NCBI GenBank assembly: GCA_020721065.1
Contig: DYNM01000001.1
Coordinates: forward strand, 280,367-344,366
Source of the DNA: Thiocystis violascens
GTDB taxonomy: Bacteria > Pseudomonadota > Gammaproteobacteria > Chromatiales > Chromatiaceae
Direction: 5' to 3'
Length of the DNA stretch: 64,000 nucleotides
The notes below the pieces were generated by a model. It was not told where the DNA came from. It did no database searches and was given only the letters and a program-made list of their open reading frames with translations. A program made the position numbers and the translations under genes. Position 1 is the stretch's first letter. Each line of letters starts with the position of its first letter. Positions 1 through 11,101 of the stretch are shown here, piece by piece.

Positions 1-2832
1 CATCTTGGTAATCGTCGGATTCGTAGTGTTGGCGAGTTAGCTGAAAATCATTTTCGTATTGGTTTAGTACGCGTGGAGCGGGCAGTCAAAGAACGCTTGT
101 CAGTAGCAGAATCTGAAGGATCAATGCCACAAGAATTGATTAATGCTAAACCCGTTTCAGCGGCAATTAAAGAATTCTTTGGTTCGAGTCAGTTATCGCA
201 GTTCATGGATCAAAACAATCCGCTGTCGGAAGTGACTCACAAGCGGCGGGTTTCCGCATTAGGTCCCGGTGGTTTAGCGCGAGAACGGGCTGGCTTTGAA
301 GTTCGCGACGTTCATCCTACCCATTATGGTCGCGTGTGCCCAATTGAAACGCCTGAAGGTCCAAACATTGGCTTAATCAATTCGTTGGCTGTTTATGCTC
401 GCACCAATGATCATGGTTTTCTCGAAACGCCTTATATCAAAGTGAATGATGGTAAAGTCACTGAGCAGATTGATTATTTATCTGCAATTGAAGAAGGGCA
501 TTTTGTGATTGCGCAGGCGAATTCAACGTTAGATGACAATGGACATTTAACCGACGCGCTGGTTTCTTGTCGCCATGCGAATGAATTTGCAATGCGTCCT
601 CCAGAAGACGTGCAATACATGGACGTTTCACCGCGCCAAATTGTTTCGGTGGCGGCATCGTTAATTCCGTTTTTGGAACACGATGATGCAAATCGGGCGC
701 TCATGGGATCGAATATGCAGCGCCAAGCGGTTCCAACGTTACGGGTTGAAAAACCGTTAGTTGGTACGGGAATGGAGCGCGTGGTGGCGACCGATTCCGG
801 CGTTTGTGTGGTGGCGCGGCGCGGTGGCGTTATTGTTTCCGTTGATGCTGGTCGTATTGTGGTGCGGGTGAATGATGATGAGGCATTACCCGGGGTGCCC
901 GGCGTTGATATTTATACGCTAACGAAATATACGCGCTCCAATCAGAATACATGTATTAATCAACATCCTTTAGTCAAACCGGGTGATGTTGTTGTGCGCC
1001 ATGACGTTTTGGCTGATGGTCCGTCAACAGATTTGGGTGAATTGGCGTTGGGGCAAAATTTGCGCATCGCTTTTATGCCTTGGAATGGATATAACTTCGA
1101 GGATTCTATTCTGATCTCGGAGCGGGTTGTTGCTGAAGATCGCTTTACCAGTATTCACATTGAAGAACTGTCTTGTTTAGCGCGAGATACTAAATTAGGG
1201 TCAGAAGAAATTACCGCTGATATTCCTAATGTCGGTGAATCGGCGTTAGCTAAATTAGATGCGTCGGGTATTGTTTATGTCGGTGCGGAAGTGCGCGACG
1301 GTGATATTTTGGTTGGCAAGGTTACGCCCAAAGGTGAAACTCAGTTGACGCCAGAAGAAAAGCTGTTGCGAGCGATTTTTGGTGAGAAAGCATCGGATGT
1401 GAAAGATACGTCGCTGCGCTTGCCATCGGGAATGACGGGCACGGTGGTGGATGTGCAGGTATTCACTCGTGATGGCGTGGAGAAGGATCAGCGGGCGTTA
1501 CAAATTGAAGCGCTGGAATTAGAGCGGGTACGCAAAGATTTCGCCGATCAACGCCGAATTATGGAACAGGATACTTTTCAGCGGGTTGAGAAATTGCTGG
1601 TTGGTCGGATTGCTGACGGTGGACCTGGTTCATTAAAACCGGGCGCAAAGATCACCAAGACTTATCTGCATGGCTTGATTGGCAAGGATAAAAACAAGGC
1701 GCACAGCGATGATTATTCGACTTTTGTGCCTTCAGCATTAGCGGCGGGCAGCGGAAGTCCCGGCGCGGATGCGCGAGATCAATGGTTTGAGATTCATGTT
1801 CGAGATGAGGAGGTTGCAGCGCAGTTGGAGGCCATTGCCGCGCAGGTGAAGCAGTCCCGCGAGGCGTTCCGTGAGCGTTATACCTTGAAACAAAAGAAGC
1901 TGGCTCGTGGCGACGAATTGGCAGCCGGCGTGTTGAAGATGGTCAAGGTGTATGTGGCGCTGAAACGCCGGATTCAGCCGGGCGACAAGATGGCGGGTCG
2001 GCATGGCAACAAGGGCGTGATCTCGAAAGTGGTGCCGCTGGAAGATATGCCGTTTTCGGCGGACGGCGAGCCGGTAGACATCGTGCTCAATCCGCTCGGC
2101 GTCCCGTCGCGGATGAACGTCGGGCAGGTGTTGGAAACACATCTGGGCTGGGCGGCGAACGGGTTGGGCGTCAAGATCGGTAAGATGTTGCAAGCGCAGG
2201 CGGCGATCTCAGAACTGCGTGATTTCCTTGATAAAGTGTACAACCGCAGCGGCAAAACCGAAGACCTCGCCAGTTTCTCGGATGATGAAATCGTCGAGTT
2301 ATCGCGGAATCTGGTGCGCGGAGTGCCGATGGCAACCCCCGTGTTTGATGGTGCCACCGAGGAAGACATCAAGGCGATGTTGCTGTTGGCCGACCGCGAT
2401 AATTCCGCGCTGGGCATTCCGAGTGGACAGACGATTTTGTTTGACGGGCGCAGCGGCGATCAGTTTGAGCGCCCCGTCACCGTTGGCTATATGTACATGA
2501 TTAAGCTCAACCATTTGGTTGATGACAAGATGCACGCCCGCTCCACCGGCCCCTACAGCTTGGTCACGCAACAGCCGCTGGGCGGTAAAGCGCAGTTTGG
2601 CGGGCAACGGTTCGGTGAAATGGAAGTGTGGGCGCTGGAGGCGTATGGCGCGGCTTACACCTTGCAGGAGATGCTGACGGTGAAGTCCGACGACGTGAAC
2701 GGACGCACCAAGATGTACAAAAACATCGTTGATGGCGATCACCGCATGGAAGCCGGAATGCCGGAATCGTTCAATGTCTTGATTAAAGAAATCCGCTCGC
2801 TCGCAATCAATATCGAGCTGCAACAAGACTGA
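1..2832 (+). CDS. rpoB: RNA polymerase beta subunit, 5'-truncated by window edge
   Basis: Beta subunit of DNA-dependent RNA polymerase, which forms the catalytic cleft together with beta'. The frame is open from base 1 and matches RpoB from about E. coli residue 447 to the C-terminus, so roughly the first third lies outside the window. The rifampicin-binding segment (about nt 172-276, [13 protein letters not shown] then THKRR and SALGPGG) has the wild-type residues. The highly conserved [12 protein letters not shown] stretch is at about nt 1981-2016. The region around nt 1610-1790 is longer than in E. coli; part of this is the GGP-K-G-KIT segment seen in other proteobacteria and part looks like extra loop. 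Codon usage is AT-rich before about nt 1720 and GC-rich after. rpoC follows after 129 bases of repeats. Confidence 0.98.
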   Translation, partial: HLGNRRIRSVGELAENHFRIGLVRVERAVKERLSVAESEGSMPQELINAKPVSAAIKEFFGSSQLSQFMDQNNPLSEVTHKRRVSALGPGGLARERAGFEVRDVHPTHYGRVCPIETPEGPNIGLINSLAVYARTNDHGFLETPYIKVNDGKVTEQIDYLSAIEEGHFVIAQANSTLDDNGHLTDALVSCRHANEFAMRPPEDVQYMDVSPRQIVSVAASLIPFLEHDDANRALMGSNMQRQAVPTLRVEKPLVGTGMERVVATDSGVCVVARRGGVIVSVDAGRIVVRVNDDEALPGVPGVDIYTLTKYTRSNQNTCINQHPLVKPGDVVVRHDVLADGPSTDLGELALGQNLRIAFMPWNGYNFEDSILISERVVAEDRFTSIHIEELSCLARDTKLGSEEITADIPNVGESALAKLDASGIVYVGAEVRDGDILVGKVTPKGETQLTPEEKLLRAIFGEKASDVKDTSLRLPSGMTGTVVDVQVFTRDGVEKDQRALQIEALELERVRKDFADQRRIMEQDTFQRVEKLLVGRIADGGPGSLKPGAKITKTYLHGLIGKDKNKAHSDDYSTFVPSALAAGSGSPGADARDQWFEIHVRDEEVAAQLEAIAAQVKQSREAFRERYTLKQKKLARGDELAAGVLKMVKVYVALKRRIQPGDKMAGRHGNKGVISKVVPLEDMPFSADGEPVDIVLNPLGVPSRMNVGQVLETHLGWAANGLGVKIGKMLQAQAAISELRDFLDKVYNRSGKTEDLASFSDDEIVELSRNLVRGVPMATPVFDGATEEDIKAMLLLADRDNSALGIPSGQTILFDGRSGDQFERPVTVGYMYMIKLNHLVDDKMHARSTGPYSLVTQQPLGGKAQFGGQRFGEMEVWALEAYGAAYTLQEMLTVKSDDVNGRTKMYKNIVDGDHRMEAGMPESFNVLIKEIRSLAINIELQQD

Positions 2833-2928
2833 TTGTCAGTGGGCGGTTGTCAGTGGGCAAGCTAGGCAAGCTAGGCAAGCTAGGCAGTGTGACTGACAAC
2901 TGCCACCTGACAACTGCCACCTGACAAC
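2831..2928. repeat. rpoB-rpoC spacer made of short tandem and inverted repeats
   Basis: The spacer begins with two near-identical 14-mers ending in TTGTCAGTGGGC (2831-2844, 2845-2858). Three tandem copies of GGCAAGCTA follow (2857-2883), then two copies of CTGACAACTGCCAC plus a partial third (2893-2928). The GTTGTCAG arms on the left are the reverse complement of the CTGACAAC arms on the right, so the transcript could fold into a long imperfect hairpin between the two polymerase genes. The same CTGACAACTGCCA word recurs near 62,780. Confidence 0.85.
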
Positions 2929-2961
2929 GTCACAACCTCACATGAGAAGGATGGAAACGTC

Positions 2962-5900
2962 TTGAAAGATTTATTAAAAATCATCAAACAACAGGGTCAG
3001 GCGCTGGAATTCGACGCCATTAAAATCGGTCTGGCCTCCCCCGAGATGATCCGTTCCTGGTCCTTCGGCGAAGTCAAAAAGCCTGAAACCATCAATTACC
3101 GCACCTTCAAACCCGAACGCGATGGGCTGTTTTGCGCCAAGATTTTTGGCCCCATCACCGATTACGAGTGCATCTGCGGCAAATACAAACGTCTCAAGCA
3201 TCGCGGCGTCGTGTGCGAAAAATGCGGCGTGGAGGTCACGCTGGCGAAGGTGCGGCGCGAGCGCATGGGGCACGTTGATCTTGCCAGTCCGGTCGCGCAT
3301 ATCTGGTTTTTGAAATCCCTGCCGTCGCGGATCGGTCTCCTGCTGGATATGACGCTGCGCGACATCGAGCGGGTGCTGTATTTCGAGTCCTTTGTCGTCA
3401 TCAACCCCGGCATGATCGAAGAGCTGGAGCGTGGGCAGTTGCTCACCGATGAGGAATATCTCAACGTCTTGGAAACCAACGGCGATGACTTTGAGGCCAA
3501 GATGGGGGCGGAGGCGGTGTATGACCTGCTGCGTACCCTTGATCTCAACGCTGAGATGCGGCGGATGCGCGAGGACATTGAGAGCACCAATTCTGAAACC
3601 AAGATCAAGAAGTTAGCCAAGCGCCTCAAGTTGATGGAGTCGCTGCTGGCGTCCGGCAATCGCCCCGAGTGGATGATTTTAACGGTGTTGCCAGTGTTGC
3701 CACCCGAGCTGCGCCCGCTGGTGCCGCTCGATGGCGGACGCTTTGCGACCAGCGATCTCAACGATCTGTATCGGCGCGTGATCAATCGCAACAATCGGCT
3801 GAAACGCCTGCTCGATTTGATCGCACCCGACATCATCGTCCGCAATGAAAAGCGCATGTTGCAGGAATCGGTAGACGCGCTGCTCGACAACGGACGGCGG
3901 GGGCGAGCGATTACTGGCACCAATAAACGCCCGCTCAAATCGCTGGCGGACATGATTAAAGGTAAGCAAGGGCGCTTCCGCCAGAACTTGCTCGGCAAGC
4001 GCGTCGATTATTCGGGGCGCTCGGTGATCGTGGTGGGGCCGACGCTGATGCTGCATCAGTGCGGGCTGCCGAAGCGGATGGCGCTGGAACTGTTTAAGCC
4101 GTTTATTTTCAGCAAGTTGCAATCACGCGGGCTGGCGACGACGATCAAAGCTGCCAAGAAAATGGTGGAGCGTGGCACGCCCGAAGTCTGGGACATTTTG
4201 GAGGACGTGATCCGCGAACATCCGGTCATGCTCAACCGTGCGCCGACGCTGCATCGGCTCGGGATTCAAGCCTTTGAGCCGGTGTTGATTGAAGGCAAAG
4301 CGATTCAATTACATCCGCTGGTGTGTACTGCGTTTAACGCCGATTTCGACGGCGACCAGATGGCAGTGCATGTGCCGTTGTCGCTGGAGGCGCAGTTGGA
4401 AGCGCGGGCGCTGATGATGGCGTCCAACAACATCCTGTCACCCGCCAACGGTGAGCCAATCATCGTGCCGTCGCAGGACGTGGTGTTGGGGCTGTATTAC
4501 ATGACCCGCGAGCGCGTGAATGCTCGCGGTGAGGGCAGCATGTTTGCGGATATTGATGAGGCGCGGCGGGCGTATGAAACCGGACACGCTGCGCTCCATG
4601 CGCGATGTCGGGTGCGGCTGCGTGAGGTGATCAAGGAAAAAAATGGCACCAAGCGCGAGATCGTGAGCATCAAGGAGACGACGGTGGGACGGGCGCTGGT
4701 GTTTGCGATTGTGCCCGACGGCTTGCCCTTTGATCTGGTGGATCGGGCGCTGGGGAAAAAGCAGATTTCGCTGTTGATTAACATGTGTTATCGCCGCCTT
4801 GGTTTGAAGGAAACCGTTGTTTTTGCTGATCAAATTATGTACCTCGGGTTCCGCATGGCGACTCGTTCGGGTGTGTCTATCGGCTTAGATGATATGGAAG
4901 TGCCGCGTGACGCAGTTGACGCCAAGATGGACAAGGGTGCGTTGCTGGCGGCTGCGGAAGCGGAGGTGCAGGAAATTCAACAGCAATATGCGTCCGGTTT
5001 GGTGACTAACGGCGAGCGGTATAACAAGGTGGTTGACATCTGGTCGCGCACCAATGATCAGGTCGCCAAGGCGATGATGATTCAGCTCGGCAGCGAAACG
5101 GCGGACTCCAATCCGGTATTTGAGGCGCAGCGGCTGGTGAGCGAATACCGGCAGGGCATTTATAGCGCGATCACGGCTGAGGAGCGCCCGCAGACGCGGA
5201 CGTTGTTTAACGCGTGGCAGGCGCGGTTGCACGATGCCGGTCTGGACTGGCAACGCGGTGAGATGACGACGGGAGCATTTCAAGAGTTGGCGGTGGCGCT
5301 GCTGGCTGACTATCGCCCGGAAGTCGCCAAGATCGTCGGTCTTGACCAGATCAAAGGTCATGGCTTGCGGGAGCGGGTGATAACCGGCTTTGGTGAGGTG
5401 AAACAGCGGGTTGCCGAGCGCCGCAAGCAGGATTCATTCAATTCAATTTACATGATGGCGAATTCCGGTGCGCGTGGTTCCAATCAGCAGATTCGCCAGT
5501 TGGCAGGAATGCGCGGGCTGATGGCGAAACCCGACGGTTCAATTATTGAGACGCCGATTACTGCGAATTTCCGCGAAGGCTTGAACGTGATTCAGTACTT
5601 CATCTCGACGCACGGAGCGCGGAAAGGGTTGGCGGATACCGCGCTCAAAACGGCGAACTCGGGTTATCTGACGCGGCGGTTGGTGGACGTGGCGCAGGAC
5701 ATGGTGGTGTTGGAGGAAGATTGCGGCACCGAGCAGGGGCTGTTGATGACGCCCATTCTTGCTGGCGCAGATGTGGTCGAACCGCTGCGGGAGCGGATTT
5801 TAGGGCGGGTGTGTGCGCTGGATGTGTATCGCCCCGGCACTGATGAGTTGGTGTGCAAAGCCGGAACGCTGCTTGATGAAGGTTGGGTGGAACGGTTTGA

Positions 5901-7470
5901 TGAGATTGGCATCGACCAGTTGCGGGTGCGGTCGCCGATCAGTTGCGAGGCGCGGTTGGGCGTGTGTGCGCAGTGTTACGGGCGCGATTTGGCGCGGGGA
6001 CATCGCGTCAATATGGGCGAGGCAGTGGGCGTGATCGCGGCGCAGTCGATTGGTGAACCTGGCACGCAGTTGACGATGCGGACTTTCCACATTGGCGGCG
6101 CGGCATCCCGCGCTGCGGCGGTCAATAGCATCGACATCAAAAATAGCGGCACGATTCGGCTGCATAACATCAAGACGGTGCAGCATCATTCGGGCAATAA
6201 CTTGGTGGCGGTGTCGCGTTCGGGTGAGTTGACGCTGATTGATGAGCGCGGCATGGAAAAGGAACGCTACAAGGTGCCGTATGGCGCGACCTTGCGCGTG
6301 GCGGATGGCGATGCGGTCAAGCCCGGTGATGTGGTGGCGACTTGGGACCCGCACACCCATCCAGTGGTGACGGAAGTGGCGGGAACGCTGGCATTTGAGG
6401 AGTTCATCGAGGGTGTGACGGTGCAAAGTCAAACCGACGACGTGACGGGTTTGGCGTCGCTGGTGGTGATTGATCCGAAACAGCGCCCGGCGGCGGGTAA
6501 AGATTTGCGTCCGATGGTGAAGCTGCTCGACGCGCAGGGTCATGAACTCAACATCGTGGGTACGGATTTGCCGGCGCGATATGCCTTATCTGCGGGCGCG
6601 ATTGTCAGTGTGACCAATGGCGCTCAAGTGGGCGTGGGCGATGTGTTGGCGCGGATTCCGCAGGAGTCGAGTAAAACCCGCGATATCACGGGCGGTCTGC
6701 CGCGAGTGGCGGATTTGTTTGAAGCCCGCAAACCCAAAGAGGCGGCGTTGTTGGCGGAAGCGAGCGGTACCATTGGTTTTGGCAAGGATACCAAGGGTAA
6801 ACAGCGGCTGATGATCACCACAGATGATGGCGAGACGGTTGAGGAATTGATCCCCAAATGGCGTCACGTCAACGTGTTTGATGGTGAGCGCGTGGAACGC
6901 GGTGAGGTGATTGCTGACGGTGAATTGGCGTCACACGATATTTTGCGCCTCAAAGGGGTGACGGCGCTGGCGGAATATCTGGTCAAAGAAATTCAGGATG
7001 TCTATCGGTTGCAGGGCGTGAAAATCAACGATAAACACATTGAGGTGATCGTGCGCCAGATGTTGCGCAAAGTGGAAATCACCGCGCCCGGTGATACGCG
7101 GTTGCTGCGCGGGGAACAGGTGGAGCATTCGGTGTTGTTTGATGAAAATCGCCGCGCACTTGCCGACGGCAAGCAACCGGCGTTGTATGAACAATTGCTG
7201 CTGGGGATTACCAAGGCTTCGTTGGCAACTGAATCCTTTATTTCCGCTGCGTCTTTCCAAGAAACCACGCGGGTGTTGACGGAGGCGTCGGTGCGCGGCT
7301 CGATTGATCGCTTGGCGGGTCTGAAAGAAAACGTGATTGTCGGGCGCTTAATCCCCGCCGGAACCGGCTTATCTCATCATCAAGAACGGCGCCGGCGCCG
7401 GCAATTAGACTCTCAGGCGTCTCATCTTGCAGAAGCGAGTAAAGACCCTGAATCCGCATTTAAGAGGTGA
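2962..7470 (+). CDS. rpoC: RNA polymerase beta' subunit with a large insertion
   Basis: Beta' subunit of RNA polymerase, 1502 residues against about 1407 in E. coli. Seen directly: N-terminal zinc site C70, C72, C85, C88; active-site motif NADFDGD at 459-465 with the three Mg-binding Asp; rim helices ending near residue 705; bridge-helix region after SFNSIYMM at 825; second zinc site C921, C995, C1002, C1005; trigger-loop entry [10 protein letters not shown]. Residues about 714-824 (111 residues) replace a segment of about 12 residues in E. coli, just after the secondary-channel rim helices. The start ATG? is not present; translation begins at TTG 2962 (the protein then reads [13 protein letters not shown], the normal N-terminus), behind AGAAGGA with suitable spacing. 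The frame is intact throughout. Confidence 0.97.
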   Translation: MKDLLKIIKQQGQALEFDAIKIGLASPEMIRSWSFGEVKKPETINYRTFKPERDGLFCAKIFGPITDYECICGKYKRLKHRGVVCEKCGVEVTLAKVRRERMGHVDLASPVAHIWFLKSLPSRIGLLLDMTLRDIERVLYFESFVVINPGMIEELERGQLLTDEEYLNVLETNGDDFEAKMGAEAVYDLLRTLDLNAEMRRMREDIESTNSETKIKKLAKRLKLMESLLASGNRPEWMILTVLPVLPPELRPLVPLDGGRFATSDLNDLYRRVINRNNRLKRLLDLIAPDIIVRNEKRMLQESVDALLDNGRRGRAITGTNKRPLKSLADMIKGKQGRFRQNLLGKRVDYSGRSVIVVGPTLMLHQCGLPKRMALELFKPFIFSKLQSRGLATTIKAAKKMVERGTPEVWDILEDVIREHPVMLNRAPTLHRLGIQAFEPVLIEGKAIQLHPLVCTAFNADFDGDQMAVHVPLSLEAQLEARALMMASNNILSPANGEPIIVPSQDVVLGLYYMTRERVNARGEGSMFADIDEARRAYETGHAALHARCRVRLREVIKEKNGTKREIVSIKETTVGRALVFAIVPDGLPFDLVDRALGKKQISLLINMCYRRLGLKETVVFADQIMYLGFRMATRSGVSIGLDDMEVPRDAVDAKMDKGALLAAAEAEVQEIQQQYASGLVTNGERYNKVVDIWSRTNDQVAKAMMIQLGSETADSNPVFEAQRLVSEYRQGIYSAITAEERPQTRTLFNAWQARLHDAGLDWQRGEMTTGAFQELAVALLADYRPEVAKIVGLDQIKGHGLRERVITGFGEVKQRVAERRKQDSFNSIYMMANSGARGSNQQIRQLAGMRGLMAKPDGSIIETPITANFREGLNVIQYFISTHGARKGLADTALKTANSGYLTRRLVDVAQDMVVLEEDCGTEQGLLMTPILAGADVVEPLRERILGRVCALDVYRPGTDELVCKAGTLLDEGWVERFDEIGIDQLRVRSPISCEARLGVCAQCYGRDLARGHRVNMGEAVGVIAAQSIGEPGTQLTMRTFHIGGAASRAAAVNSIDIKNSGTIRLHNIKTVQHHSGNNLVAVSRSGELTLIDERGMEKERYKVPYGATLRVADGDAVKPGDVVATWDPHTHPVVTEVAGTLAFEEFIEGVTVQSQTDDVTGLASLVVIDPKQRPAAGKDLRPMVKLLDAQGHELNIVGTDLPARYALSAGAIVSVTNGAQVGVGDVLARIPQESSKTRDITGGLPRVADLFEARKPKEAALLAEASGTIGFGKDTKGKQRLMITTDDGETVEELIPKWRHVNVFDGERVERGEVIADGELASHDILRLKGVTALAEYLVKEIQDVYRLQGVKINDKHIEVIVRQMLRKVEITAPGDTRLLRGEQVEHSVLFDENRRALADGKQPALYEQLLLGITKASLATESFISAASFQETTRVLTEASVRGSIDRLAGLKENVIVGRLIPAGTGLSHHQERRRRRQLDSQASHLAEASKDPESAFKR

Positions 7471-7512
7471 ATTAAACCTGCGGGCGGTGGTGTGATTGTA
7501 AAGGTACAATCG

Positions 7513-7541
7513 TTGACAGGCTCTTGATCGCTCCCTATACT
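7513..7541 (+). promoter_or_regulatory. Near-consensus sigma70 promoter downstream of rpoC
   Basis: TTGACA at 7513-7518, a 17-base spacer, and TATACT at 7536-7541. This is the best promoter match in the window. A perfect 7-bp inverted repeat, GATTGTA-AAGG-TACAATC (7494-7511), ends one base upstream of the -35 box and could be a protein-binding site. Transcription would start near 7548. It may drive the rpsL-rpsG-fusA-tuf operon, a short RNA that ends at 7686, or both. Confidence 0.75.
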
Positions 7542-7547
7542 GATTTG

Positions 7548-7686
7548 TCTTAGCTAGTCGACTTTAAACAGTCGGCTAGTTTCATTGTTTTATTCCGGTT
7601 CCTTGGTCTGGGCGTTTCCTGTTCAGACTTGAATCACATCGACAGTACTGTTGTAAACATCAGCACAATCAGTGCTGATTGTTTTT
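7548..7686 (+). ncRNA. Candidate small RNA or attenuated leader between rpoC and rpsL
   Basis: A transcript from the promoter at 7513-7541 would be about 139 nt long. It would open with a hairpin (7552-7562 pairing with 7571-7581, CTAGTCGAC against GTCGGCTAG), carry a 10-nt palindrome ACAGTACTGT at 7642-7651, and close with an intrinsic terminator (7659-7686). No open frame of useful size lies in it. I do not recognise it as 6S, 4.5S, RNase P or tmRNA. It could be an independent small RNA or an attenuator in the leader of the rpsL operon. Existence is inferred from signals only. Confidence 0.45.
7659..7686 (+). terminator. Intrinsic terminator between rpoC and rpsL
   Basis: A perfect 8-bp stem, ATCAGCAC (7659-7666) with GTGCTGAT (7672-7679), a 5-base loop AATCA, then TG and five T residues. 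It can end rpoBC readthrough and also RNA started at the promoter 7513-7541. Confidence 0.75.
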
Positions 7687-7987
7687 GCGCAGCACTTACT
7701 GCGCGTTGATTGTTCATTAAAAATGATTTCACTTGTTCAGGATGAACAGGTAAAAAACCGCCGTACAGCGGTCAATGACGGGCTGACAGATGACGTCGTA
7801 AGTTGCAGGCTTTAGCCAACGTGCTTTACCGCAAAGAAATTAAGTCACCTGAAAACGCTTGATCAAGTAATGGAATCTGGCGCAATTGCGCGTCAAGGGC
7901 TTGAGTTGGGCGATTCATCGCATCAACCAAGTGCGGATAAATTCTCCTAGTCAACTTTGATTGGGTTTTTTGGAACAGACTGATTGC
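7687..7987 (+). promoter_or_regulatory. Hairpin-rich leader upstream of rpsL
   Basis: This stretch has no gene. It carries consecutive short perfect hairpins: GCGCAG/CTGCGC (7687-7704, loop of 6), TTGTTCA/TGAACAG with a 3-base loop (7732-7750, one G-T pair), ACCGC/GCGGT (7757-7772), a bulged GTTG...CAAC stem (about 7802-7820), the palindrome CTTGATCAAG (7858-7867) and the 12-nt palindrome GCGCAATTGCGC (7880-7891). It looks like a structured untranslated leader for the rpsL operon. I find no second clear promoter in it. Confidence 0.45.
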
Positions 7988-8362
7988 ATGGCAACGATCA
8001 ACCAACTCGTCCGTAAGCCCCGCAAACGGAACGTCACTAAAACTAACGTTCCGGCACTGGAGGCTTGCCCGCAGCGCCGAGGTGTCTGTACGCGGGTTTA
8101 CACCACAACGCCTAAAAAGCCGAATTCAGCCTTGAGAAAAGTCGCTCGTGTGCGACTGACTAATGGTTTTGAAGTTGCTACCTATATCGGCGGCGAAGGT
8201 CATAACCTTCAAGAACACTCGGTGGTACTGATTCGCGGCGGTCGCGTTAAAGACTTGCCAGGTGTGCGCTACCATACTGTGCGCGGCACATTGGATACCT
8301 CCGGAGTGGAAAAACGGCGTCAAGGGCGTTCTAAGTACGGCGCAAAGCGTCCAAAAAAATAA
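7988..8362 (+). CDS. rpsL: 30S ribosomal protein S12
   Basis: S12 sits at the decoding centre of the small subunit and affects accuracy and streptomycin response. The product is 124 residues, the same as E. coli. The loops [13 protein letters not shown] and [13 protein letters not shown] are unchanged, so the usual streptomycin-resistance substitutions at Lys43 and Lys88 are absent. The frame is open back to a TTG at 7961, but ATG 7988 gives the standard N-terminus [12 protein letters not shown]. First gene of the str operon, 38 bases before rpsG. Confidence 0.98.
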   Translation: MATINQLVRKPRKRNVTKTNVPALEACPQRRGVCTRVYTTTPKKPNSALRKVARVRLTNGFEVATYIGGEGHNLQEHSVVLIRGGRVKDLPGVRYHTVRGTLDTSGVEKRRQGRSKYGAKRPKK

Positions 8363-8394
8363 CGCATCCGGTTAACGAATTCACTCGGAATTAA

Positions 8395-8871
<477 letters not shown>

Positions 8872-8986
8872 TACAGATCAAGGGGCAAGAAGCAGGAAAC
8901 GCGGTAACTCGTTTTTCTGTGCATCTAGGTTTCTTCAAACTTGCCTCTTTAATCACTGACAACAGATTTTCAGGGCGGAAACAGTC

Positions 8987-11083
8987 GTGGCACGTAGCAC
9001 CCCAATCGAGCGGTATCGCAACCTTGGCATCATGGCGCACATTGATGCGGGGAAGACCACGACGACCGAGCGCATCCTGTTTTACACCGGAGTTTCACAC
9101 AAGATCGGTGAAGTGCATGATGGCGCTGCAACGATGGATTGGATGGAACAGGAACAAGAACGCGGCATCACCATTACTTCGGCGGCAACTACTTGCTTCT
9201 GGAAAGGAATGAGTCGCCAGCGTCCAGAACATCGAATTAACATCATTGATACTCCCGGTCACGTCGATTTCACGATTGAAGTTGAGCGGTCATTGCGTGT
9301 GCTTGATGGCGCATGTGCGGTGTTTTGCGCGGTCGGTGGTGTTGAACCACAATCAGAAACCGTGTGGCGTCAAGCTGATAAATACGGTGTACCACGCCTT
9401 GCTTTCGTCAATAAGATGGATCGTATGGGTGCAAATTTTTTCCGCGTAGTAGCACAAGTCAAAGAGCGGCTGGGCGGTAATGCTGTGCCGGTTCAGGTGC
9501 CGATTGGCGCAGAAGAGCACTTCCAAGGCGTTGTCGATCTCGTCCAAATGAAAGCGGTTTATTGGGATGAAGCATCGCGGGGCATGGAATACGAGCTGCG
9601 TGATATTCCAGAAGATTTACTTGCTGTCAGCGAAGAATGGCGCGAGAAGATGGTTGAAGCTGCGGCTGAAGCCAGCGAAGACCTGATGGAGAAATATCTC
9701 AATGGTGAGGCTTTAACCAGCGAAGAAATCCAATCAGGTTTGCGGGCACGGACATTGCGCAACGAAATCGTCCCCATGCTGTGCGGTTCGGCGTTTAAGA
9801 ATAAAGGCGTGCAAGCAATGCTTGATGCCGCGCTTGATTACATGCCTTCGCCAGTGGATGTGCCAGCAATTCGCGGTATTTTGGATGATAAGGATGAAAC
9901 TGAGGCAGAACGTCCCGCTTCAGATGCAGCGCCTTTTGCAGCGTTGGCATTCAAAATTGCAACTGATCCCTTTGTTGGTACGCTGACTTTTTTCCGCGTG
10001 TATTCAGGCGTTTTGAAATCTGGCGACACGCTGTATAACCCAGTTAAAGGGCGCAAGGAGCGGATTGGGCGCATTTTGCAGATGCACGCCAATGAACGTC
10101 AGGAAATTAAAGAAGTGTGCGCCGGTGACATCGCCGCTGCGGTTGGTCTAAAAGACGTAACGACTGGTGATACGCTGTGTGATTTGAATCAAATCATCAC
10201 GTTAGAACGTATGGAATTTCCGGAGCCAGTGATTTCAGTCGCTGTTGAGCCGAAGACCAAAAGCGATCAAGAACGGATGGGTATGGCGCTGTCAAAATTG
10301 GCGCAGGAAGATCCGTCATTCCGCGTGCGGACAGATGAAGAATCTGGACAGACCATTATTTCCGGCATGGGCGAGTTGCATTTAGAAATTATCGTTGACC
10401 GGATGCGGCGCGAGTTCAAAGTTGAGGCCAATGTTGGTGCGCCGCAGGTGAGCTATCGTGAGACGATTCGGACGGCGGTGCAGCAGGAAACCAAGTTCGC
10501 ACGGCAGTCGGGTGGGCGTGGTCAGTACGGTCATGTGTATATTAAGGTTGAGCCGCAGGAAGCGGGCGTTGGTTATGAATTTGTCAATGCCATCGTTGGC
10601 GGCAGTGTTCCCAAGGAATACATCCCTGCAGTCGATAAAGGAATTAAGGAGGCGATGACCAACGGCACGTTGGCTGGATTCCCAATCGTGGACATCAAGG
10701 TCACGCTGTACGACGGTTCCTATCACGAAGTCGATTCGAGCGAAATGGCATTCAAAATTGCTGGGTCGATGGCAATCAAGGAAGCGGTGGCAAAGGCACG
10801 TCCGGTGTTGCTGGAACCAATTATGAAGGTCGAAGTGGTCACGCCTGAAATCAACATGGGCGATGTCATGGGTGATCTCAACAGTCGGCGCGGCATGATT
10901 CACGGTATGGAAGACGCCCCGTCGGGTAAAATTATTCGTGCTGAGGTGCCATTGTCGGAGATGTTTGGGTATTCGACTGATCTGCGGTCGGCAACTCAAG
11001 GTCGTGCTACCTACAGCATGGAATTCAGCAAATACAACGAGGTGCCCGCCAGCATTGCCGATGCGGTCGCCAAGAAACAGTAA
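8987..11083 (+). CDS. fusA: Translation elongation factor G
   Basis: EF-G, the GTPase that drives ribosomal translocation and, with ribosome recycling factor, subunit splitting. 698 residues, a full-length bacterial EF-G. G-domain motifs are visible: AHIDAGKT at 17-24, DTPGH near 88, NKMD near 142. Domain II to V follow without a break. The start is GTG 8987, giving the usual [15 protein letters not shown]. The switch I region reads [18 protein letters not shown]. Only 18 bases separate it from tuf, so the two are cotranscribed. Confidence 0.98.
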   Translation: MARSTPIERYRNLGIMAHIDAGKTTTTERILFYTGVSHKIGEVHDGAATMDWMEQEQERGITITSAATTCFWKGMSRQRPEHRINIIDTPGHVDFTIEVERSLRVLDGACAVFCAVGGVEPQSETVWRQADKYGVPRLAFVNKMDRMGANFFRVVAQVKERLGGNAVPVQVPIGAEEHFQGVVDLVQMKAVYWDEASRGMEYELRDIPEDLLAVSEEWREKMVEAAAEASEDLMEKYLNGEALTSEEIQSGLRARTLRNEIVPMLCGSAFKNKGVQAMLDAALDYMPSPVDVPAIRGILDDKDETEAERPASDAAPFAALAFKIATDPFVGTLTFFRVYSGVLKSGDTLYNPVKGRKERIGRILQMHANERQEIKEVCAGDIAAAVGLKDVTTGDTLCDLNQIITLERMEFPEPVISVAVEPKTKSDQERMGMALSKLAQEDPSFRVRTDEESGQTIISGMGELHLEIIVDRMRREFKVEANVGAPQVSYRETIRTAVQQETKFARQSGGRGQYGHVYIKVEPQEAGVGYEFVNAIVGGSVPKEYIPAVDKGIKEAMTNGTLAGFPIVDIKVTLYDGSYHEVDSSEMAFKIAGSMAIKEAVAKARPVLLEPIMKVEVVTPEINMGDVMGDLNSRRGMIHGMEDAPSGKIIRAEVPLSEMFGYSTDLRSATQGRATYSMEFSKYNEVPASIADAVAKKQ

Positions 11084-11101
11084 CGATACGGGTAGAGCGG
11101 G

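Noticed and set aside
5800..6543. 247-codon antisense frame inside rpoC
   Set aside because: Lies wholly inside conserved rpoC and has no domain or ribosome site.
7961..7987. Upstream TTG start for rpsL
   Set aside because: Would add nine residues before the universal S12 N-terminus and has no ribosome site.
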